The position numbers and the translations under genes are program-made. Below are positions 58,731 to 64,000 of a DNA stretch of 64,000 bases, piece after piece (positions within the stretch are counted from its first letter, which is position 1; each line of letters starts with the position of its first letter). Source of the DNA: Variovorax sp. PAMC 28711 (GTDB lineage: Bacteria > Pseudomonadota > Gammaproteobacteria > Burkholderiales > Burkholderiaceae_C); the NCBI RefSeq assembly GCF_001577265.1, contig NZ_CP014517.1:248001-312000 (forward strand), in the 5' to 3' direction. The notes beneath the pieces were generated by a model. It searched no databases and was not told the origin of the DNA. It saw nothing but the letters and a program-made list of their open reading frames with translations.

Positions 58731-61700
58731 TTACAGCGCCTCCAGCACGGTTGCCGGTGCGCCGAGCCCATCTTCGAAGGCTCCGAGCGCCATCGGCTTG
58801 CCGAACAGATAGCCCTGGTACAGCCTGCAGCCGCGCTGCTTGAGGAACGCCAGTTGCGCCGGCGTCTCGACGCCTTCGGCCACCACCTGCAGATCGAGGC
58901 TGCGGGCCATGCCGATGATGGTCTGGATCAACAGCTCCGCCTTGGCGTTGACACCGATCGACTGCACGAAGAACTTGTCGATCTTGACCTGGTGGAACGG
59001 CAGCTGCGCCATGTACGACAGCGACGAAAAGCCGGTGCCGAAATCGTCCATCGAGAACTGGATGCCGATGGCGGCGAGCGACTTCATCTTGCGGATGGTT
59101 TCCGGCACCTTGTGCTGAAGCAGGCTCTCGGTGAGTTCGAGCTTGAGCTTGCGCGGGTCGGCGCCGGTGCGGATCAATACCGCGCGCACCTGCTCGTCGA
59201 AGTTATCGTCGCGGAACTGTCGCGCACTGACGTTGACCGAGAGCTGCAGCGGGCTGTGCCGGGGGTCGAGCGCCCAGCGATCGAGTCGAAGGCAGGCCTG
59301 CTCCAGCGCCCACAGGCCGATCGGCACGATCAGCCCGGTGTCTTCCGCGAGATCGATGAACGCGGCGGGCGGCAGCAAGCCGCGGTGCGGATGCTGCCAG
59401 CGGATCAGCACCTCCGCACCCACCACCTCGCCGCTGGACGTGACCTGGCGCTGGTAGAACAAAACGAACTCGTGGTTGGCGAGCGCTGCATGCAGCTCGC
59501 TTTCGAGCGTGGCCCGCGCGGTGATCTGGGTCTGCATCGCGGATTCGAAAAAGCCGAGCGCACCGCCGCCTGCGCTCTTGACGGAATACATCGCGATGTC
59601 GGCCTGCTTGAGCAGGTCTTCGAGCGAGCCCGCATGGCCGTCGAACGTCACCGCGCCGATGCTGCAGGTGCCGTGGTAGGCGTGGTCGCCCAGCGCGAAC
59701 GGCCGCTGCACTTCGGCCAGGATGGTTTCGGCCAGGGCCTTGGTCTCCAGCACCGCGATGAGTTCGTCCTTGTTCAGACCGTCCAGCAGCACCACGAACT
59801 CGTCGCCGCCAAAGCGAGCGACCGTGTCGCCATCGCGCATCACCCCCAGCAGGCGCAGCGAGACAAGCTTGAGCAACTGGTCGCCGATCTCGTGGCCGCG
59901 CGCGTCGTTGAGCGTCTTGAAATCGTCAAGGTCCAGGAACAGCAACGCGCTGAGCCGGCCGTGCCGCGCGTTGTTTTCGAGCGTCTGCTTCAGGCGGTGC
60001 AGCAGGAGGCGCCGGTTGGGCAAGCCCGTGAGGTCGTCATAGAAGGCCAGGTGCTCGATCTCGCGCGCGGCCGACTTGCGTTCGGTGATGTCGCGCAGCA
60101 GCACGATGAAGCGCGCCTCCGTGCCCTCGCCGATCGATTTGCGCGCGACCGACACCTCGAACCAGGTGATGCCTGCGCCGCCGCGGCGCTGGAACTGGCG
60201 ACCCTTGGCGAATCCTGCCACGTAGGTCTCCTGCACCGCCTCCATGATCTCGGAGGCCGCATCGGGCGCCAGCACGTCGCGCACCGGGCGCCCGACCGGA
60301 TTGGGCCATTCGATCATGGCGCTGGGGGTGCGCGGCGAGTGGAAGCCGTGGCACATCCCGTCGAGGCCCAATTCGAGCATCACGTCCGGCAGCGCATCGA
60401 GCGTGGCCTGCAACTGCGCGCGGCCGGAAACGATGTCCGCCACGCGTTGCCGCTTCTCGGTGACGTCGTGATAGATGCACACCATGCCGCCGTCCGGCGT
60501 GCGGCTCTTGACGGCCAGGATCACCAGCCCGTTTTCAAGTTTCAGCTCGGTCTCGCCCGGCACCGGCGGCGGCGAGCGTGAAGCGTCTTCGGTCTCCCCC
60601 GGCCCCGTCAGCGCCCCGAGGCCGCTCCGGATGTGCGGAACCCCGCGGTCGGAGATTCGCTGGAACGACACCAGCGGTCCGATCACGTCGCCCGCCCAGG
60701 GGAACATCTCCACAAAACGGCTGTTCCACGTCAGCACGCGGTCCTGCGCATCGAGCAGCACGAAGCCATCGACCATCGACGCCAGCGCGCGATTCAGCGT
60801 CGCGCGGGACCGCCACTGCCGCCGCAAATGCAGGAGCGTGATGAAGCTGACCACGCCGACCATCAGGATCAACAAGGCTGCCACGCCGAACACCAGCGCC
60901 TGCTGCGAGCGCCACTTGGCCAGCGCGGCTTGCAGGGGGATGCTCGCGACGATCAGCAGGTTGCGGTGCAGCGTCGGTTGCGCGACCACGATCGCCGGCT
61001 GGGCCGTCAGCCGGGCCGGCAAGCGTTGGGGATGCGGGTTGCCGTCGCCTTCGCTCAGTACCGGAAGAATCACCTTGCCCGAGAGGTCGTCGCGCGGCGG
61101 AACGCTGGCGAGCATCGGACCGGCGCTCTGCTCGAGCGTGACTTCGAGTCCACCGATGTCCGCGCCCTGCGTGAGGATCGTGGTCAGCAAGGACACCTGC
61201 ACCTCCGCCACCGCGACGATCCGCGTGCCGTCGGCCAGCCGCGCGACCCGCGTGAAGTAAACGACCCGATGCGAGGTGAGCGCGCTGGCCGACGGCACGC
61301 TCACCGCGAAGCTGGGCGCTGCGTCGTCCAGCACCCAGCGCAAGTGACCGGGCGGGAGTTTCACGGCGAGCTGCGCGCCGCGCCGGTCCGACGAGCCGAT
61401 GACGTCGCCCTGCGGCGTGACGAACGCGATGTAGCGCACGAGCATGTTCTGCCGGACTCCGGCCTGCAACCGCTGCAGGGTCGAGGGCTGATTCAGGTTC
61501 GCCGCGACCGTTTGTGCGGTCGATGAACGGACGAGCTCGCTGCTGGCGGCCAGCAGCATGTCGATGCTGAGCAGGCTGCGGTTGAGCGCGCCTTCCGCAC
61601 TGCTGACGAAGCGCGACGCCTGCCCTTCGCTGTCGAGGATCGCCTGGTTGCGGGTCTGCCAATTGAAGCCAGCGACCGCGGCGAGGATCGCGAGGACGAA

Positions 61701-61757
61701 AAGCAGCGCGACGCCGTACACAACGGCGGTGATGCGGCGAGGCAGCAGCGGGCTCAC
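58731..61757 (-). CDS. Membrane GGDEF/EAL sensor protein
   Basis: A 1008-residue protein with GTG start (VSPLLPRRITAVVYG) overlapping the binding-protein stop (GTGA). Order: TM helix about 8-30, periplasmic sensor about 31-285, second TM about 290-315, PAS-like part to about 560, GGDEF at about 648 with an intact GGDEF motif, then EAL-domain from about 760 with EVLIRWQHP instead of EAL and downstream NVSARQF, DDFGTGFSS. Both cyclase and phosphodiesterase activities are possible. Probably tunes c-di-GMP to a periplasmic ligand. Confidence 0.9.
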   Translation of the reverse strand: MSPLLPRRITAVVYGVALLFVLAILAAVAGFNWQTRNQAILDSEGQASRFVSSAEGALNRSLLSIDMLLAASSELVRSSTAQTVAANLNQPSTLQRLQAGVRQNMLVRYIAFVTPQGDVIGSSDRRGAQLAVKLPPGHLRWVLDDAAPSFAVSVPSASALTSHRVVYFTRVARLADGTRIVAVAEVQVSLLTTILTQGADIGGLEVTLEQSAGPMLASVPPRDDLSGKVILPVLSEGDGNPHPQRLPARLTAQPAIVVAQPTLHRNLLIVASIPLQAALAKWRSQQALVFGVAALLILMVGVVSFITLLHLRRQWRSRATLNRALASMVDGFVLLDAQDRVLTWNSRFVEMFPWAGDVIGPLVSFQRISDRGVPHIRSGLGALTGPGETEDASRSPPPVPGETELKLENGLVILAVKSRTPDGGMVCIYHDVTEKRQRVADIVSGRAQLQATLDALPDVMLELGLDGMCHGFHSPRTPSAMIEWPNPVGRPVRDVLAPDAASEIMEAVQETYVAGFAKGRQFQRRGGAGITWFEVSVARKSIGEGTEARFIVLLRDITERKSAAREIEHLAFYDDLTGLPNRRLLLHRLKQTLENNARHGRLSALLFLDLDDFKTLNDARGHEIGDQLLKLVSLRLLGVMRDGDTVARFGGDEFVVLLDGLNKDELIAVLETKALAETILAEVQRPFALGDHAYHGTCSIGAVTFDGHAGSLEDLLKQADIAMYSVKSAGGGALGFFESAMQTQITARATLESELHAALANHEFVLFYQRQVTSSGEVVGAEVLIRWQHPHRGLLPPAAFIDLAEDTGLIVPIGLWALEQACLRLDRWALDPRHSPLQLSVNVSARQFRDDNFDEQVRAVLIRTGADPRKLKLELTESLLQHKVPETIRKMKSLAAIGIQFSMDDFGTGFSSLSYMAQLPFHQVKIDKFFVQSIGVNAKAELLIQTIIGMARSLDLQVVAEGVETPAQLAFLKQRGCRLYQGYLFGKPMALGAFEDGLGAPATVLEAL

Positions 61758-62869
61758 TTGACGGCCGGCGCCTTGAGGCCCATGGCCGGACCGATGCTCT
61801 GATCCCAGACCTGCACGCAGCCGGCGCCGCAGCGTTGCACCCAGGCGCCGAGCACTTCCCGACCGAAGATGTCGCGGCGTCGCTTGTCGTCCGCATCGGA
61901 AGGTCGCACAACGCTCATCGCGCCCTTGCTGCCGCGCGTGCAGCTGTCGGCGCCCGCATTGCAGGCCACGCCTTCGAGCGTCTCGCGCTCCGACTCTGCC
62001 CAGACCGCGGCTTCCAGCTTGGGCAGCTCGGTCTTGAGCAGCGTCTTCAACGGGGGCGGGAGACGGGTCCAGGCCTCCTGGTTGGCACCGAACACCGCGA
62101 GCCCCCAGGTGATCGGCATCGTGTACAGCGCGCCCGTGATCTTGTGCAAGCCGAGCATGTTGCCCGACATCGCCCCGGTGATGGTGCACTGCGTGTTGTC
62201 CGAATTCATGTTGGACATCAGCTCCGCGAACTCGGTCACCACCGGCACGCCCTTCAATGCGAGGACGAAGTCGGCCTGGCTCGCGCCCGACACCCGCACC
62301 CGCCGCCCGGCGAGATCGGACAACTGGTCGAGCGGCTTTTTGCAGAAGACCACCTGAGCCGGATAGACGTAGAGCGCGAGCACCTCGACGCCGTAGCGCT
62401 CGTGCAGGGTTTTCTCGAGCAGCGGCCGGAACGACGACACCACCTTGCGCAAGGTCGCCATGTCGGGACTGAGCCCCGCCAGGTCGGGCGCCGCCAGCTC
62501 CGGCGCCTCGACCGCGACCTGGCTCAGCAAGGCGGTGCCGAACGGGATGACGCCGAGGCGGATCAGGTTCAGCATTTCGGCGCCCGGCACCCCCGCGCGG
62601 TCGAAGGGCACGATGCTCGCGCTGTAGCGCCCGTTGCTCAATGCCGCCAGGTCGTGCGACCAGAACCGCTCCTCGTGCCGCGTGAACTGGCTGACACCCG
62701 CCAACCCGCCGACGACCCGAAGTCGCAGCTCCGGCCCCGGCTGCGCACGCGCAACACCCGACAGTCCGCAGCACAGCAACGCCGCCAGCACCCACCCCGG
62801 CAGCACTCCGACACCCGCACGGCTGCGCAGCCTTTTCAGGCATTGGACGGCGTCGCGATAGGTGGTCAT
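61754..62869 (-). CDS. TRAP-type (DctP) substrate-binding protein
   Basis: A 371-residue periplasmic protein, signal near residues 20-43 (LAALLCCGLSGVARAQ). The DctP pattern includes GVPGAEMLNLIRLGVIPFG, LDQLSDLAGRRVRVSG and MSGNMLGLHKITGALYTMP, with an extra Cys-rich C-terminal segment (residues 310-355). No DctQ/DctM partners; its stop overlaps the GTG of the GGDEF/EAL sensor, so it probably serves as ligand receptor for that sensor rather than for transport. Confidence 0.85.
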   Translation of the reverse strand: MTTYRDAVQCLKRLRSRAGVGVLPGWVLAALLCCGLSGVARAQPGPELRLRVVGGLAGVSQFTRHEERFWSHDLAALSNGRYSASIVPFDRAGVPGAEMLNLIRLGVIPFGTALLSQVAVEAPELAAPDLAGLSPDMATLRKVVSSFRPLLEKTLHERYGVEVLALYVYPAQVVFCKKPLDQLSDLAGRRVRVSGASQADFVLALKGVPVVTEFAELMSNMNSDNTQCTITGAMSGNMLGLHKITGALYTMPITWGLAVFGANQEAWTRLPPPLKTLLKTELPKLEAAVWAESERETLEGVACNAGADSCTRGSKGAMSVVRPSDADDKRRRDIFGREVLGAWVQRCGAGCVQVWDQSIGPAMGLKAPAVK

Positions 62870-63086
62870 TTCAATAAGGGAACGATAGGCATCTCAAGGC
62901 CTTCATGCGAGAACATACAGGGCATCACACCAGAGTTTCGGCATTTCCAGCGAAATCTGTAGCGACGAGTACTTTCAGCCTCAGGCGAGCCGCAGTCTTG
63001 CCTTTTGCGTGGCAAGTCCAGCGCCGGGCGTGCGCGACGCTGCGCAGGGCGTCGCGCTGCGCGCGCCGACGGCCTGGTCACCGGCC
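62870..63086. other. Gene-free stretch
   Basis: Between the binding-protein gene and the GGDEF remnant. No clear gene or terminator; presumably contains the leftward promoter of the binding-protein/sensor pair. Confidence 0.4.
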
Positions 63087-63158
63087 CGGGAAGAGGCGCT
63101 GACCCGTCTGCCGAACCGGCGCTCGTTCGAGGAGCGCAACCGCCTCTCGGTCGCCTAA
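63087..63158 (+). pseudogene. Remnant of a GGDEF-domain gene
   Basis: Reads REEALTRLPNRRSFEERNRL then SVA and a stop. The DALTGLPNRRSFEE-like block is the start of a GGDEF domain, which ends abruptly. It is on the opposite strand to the intact sensor at 58731-61757. Length and missing downstream motifs show a decayed fragment. Confidence 0.65.
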
Positions 63159-63931
63159 AGGCTGCGCCAGTGGTCGATCAGCAGCTGGGTGAACTCGACC
63201 GGCCGCTCGACCGCGCTGAGGTGCGCTGCGTCGATCGTGGCAAGGCGCGCGCTCGGGATCGCAGCGACCATCGCTTCCGACATGGCGAGCGGCGTGGCTT
63301 CGTCGGCATGGCCGCCGATCACCAGCGTGGGCACCGCGATGCGGCGATTGCTCTCGCGAAAGTCGATGGCGGCCACGGCGTTGCAGCTCTCGATGTAGCC
63401 TTGTGCGTCGGTGCACACCAGCGTGTCGTGCAACGCCGCTGCGGCGGCCTTCCCTTCGGCCGTGGTGACATAGCCCGGCGTGAGCCAGCGCAACACGGCG
63501 CCTCCCGCGATCGCTTCGACGCCACTGGCGGCCACGGTTTCGGCACGTGCGCGCCAAGGCGCCTGGTCGGGGTAGTGCGCAGCCGAGTTCGCGATCACCA
63601 CGGTGCGCAGCAACTCGGGGTGACGCACCGCGAGCGCCTGCGCCGTCATGCCGCCCATCGACAGGCCGACGAAATGCACCGGCTCGCCGGCGGCCTCGCG
63701 CCGGATGAGTGCGGCGGCGTCGTCGGCCAGCATCTCGATGCGCAAAGCGCCGCGCACGACCTCGGAGGCGCCGTGGTTTCGGTGGTCGTAACGAACGACG
63801 GTGTGGGCGCGGGCGAGCAGCGCGGCCACGCCATCCCACATGTGGAGGTCGCAACCGAGCGCGTGGCTCAGCACGACGATGGGGCCTTCGCCTTCGCGAA
63901 CGACATGGAGCGACGGGGATGCAGTGGTCAT
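63155..63931 (-). CDS. pcaD: Alpha/beta hydrolase, 3-oxoadipate enol-lactonase-like
   Basis: A 258-residue hydrolase. The N-terminal SHALGCDLHMWDGVAALLA and YDHRNHGAS are PcaD-like; GLSMGGM carries the nucleophile Ser near 96, with Asp (GHADEATP) and His (DAAHLSAVERP) completing the triad. No other beta-ketoadipate genes are in the window, so the lactone substrate may differ. It overlaps the upstream gene by 4 nt. Confidence 0.82.
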   Translation of the reverse strand: MTTASPSLHVVREGEGPIVVLSHALGCDLHMWDGVAALLARAHTVVRYDHRNHGASEVVRGALRIEMLADDAAALIRREAAGEPVHFVGLSMGGMTAQALAVRHPELLRTVVIANSAAHYPDQAPWRARAETVAASGVEAIAGGAVLRWLTPGYVTTAEGKAAAAALHDTLVCTDAQGYIESCNAVAAIDFRESNRRIAVPTLVIGGHADEATPLAMSEAMVAAIPSARLATIDAAHLSAVERPVEFTQLLIDHWRSL

Positions 63932-64000
63932 TTGGTATTCGCAGGTGGGGACGACAAGGCCGGCAGCAGGCCCTTTTCGCGCAGGATGCCGGCGGCGATG
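63928..64000 (-). CDS. 3' end of an unidentified gene
   Basis: The last 23 codons (IAAGILREKGLLPALSS then PPANTK) and stop, overlapping the hydrolase start by ATGA. Too short to identify. It is the upstream partner of the hydrolase in the same operon. Confidence 0.6.
   Translation of the reverse strand, partial: IAAGILREKGLLPALSSPPANTK

Noticed and set aside
61758..62843. Upstream extension of the GGDEF/EAL frame
   Set aside because: It overlaps the whole TRAP-type binding protein in another frame; the GTG at 61757 with the GTGA overlap is the better start.

Overview
The window joins most of a prophage to a stretch of host chromosome. The G+C-rich sequence, the Bug-type tricarboxylate receptors, the paired DUF1501/DUF1800 genes and the phage gene types suggest a Comamonadaceae bacterium (Burkholderiales), probably Variovorax or a close relative. 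This is inferred from gene content; there is no rRNA or other marker gene.

Positions 1-30929 are a siphovirus-like (HK97-type) prophage whose left end lies outside the window. From the divergent cI/cro switch at about 21.2 kb, the minus strand runs leftward through a cro-like gene, small early genes, a ParB-like protein, an SF2 helicase, a Toprim primase, a structured-RNA candidate with an HNH gene, NinB, a DNA methyltransferase, NinG, a possible Q-like antiterminator with a promoter behind it, an HNH gene beside the terminase, then small and large terminase, portal, ClpP-like protease, capsid, head-tail connectors, tail tube, the G/GT chaperone pair with a GGGAAAC slippery site, and the start of the tape measure. 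Many small genes are chained by 4-nt overlaps. Rightward from cI, the plus strand carries two exported proteins and a terminator. A second repressor-operator cluster then precedes an operon of small genes, a single-strand annealing protein (DUF1071), a cytosine methyltransferase locus with overlapping frames, an HNH gene, a DUF4224 protein and a tyrosine integrase. The integrase is the last phage gene, so the right attachment site should lie near 30.93-30.99 kb. No lysis or tail-tip genes are visible; they are probably left of position 1.

Positions 30986-35160 hold a flavin reductase-like gene, an esterase and nitronate monooxygenase pair, and an Lrp regulator divergent from a cystathionine beta-lyase-like gene. 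Positions 35526-47343 form a transport and oxidation cluster: a Bug receptor, a flavin monooxygenase, two alkylhydroperoxidase/CMD proteins, a peptide-type ABC transporter (one permease frameshifted), an M14-type peptidase, a VOC protein, a peroxidase-gene remnant and a second Bug protein. These probably import and oxidise an unknown organic substrate.

Positions 47676-52378 hold a TPM-domain membrane protein, the DUF1501/DUF1800 pair and a FrnE-type thioredoxin-fold protein. Positions 52653-58674 hold an isochorismatase-like hydrolase divergent from a GntR regulator, followed by a Bug receptor, a two-subunit aconitase-family hydratase, a PEP mutase/isocitrate lyase-family lyase and a Crp/Fnr regulator. 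This looks like a catabolic operon for a branched dicarboxylate. The window ends with a TRAP-type binding protein translationally coupled to a GGDEF/EAL sensor, a GGDEF fragment, a PcaD-like hydrolase and the 3' end of one more gene.
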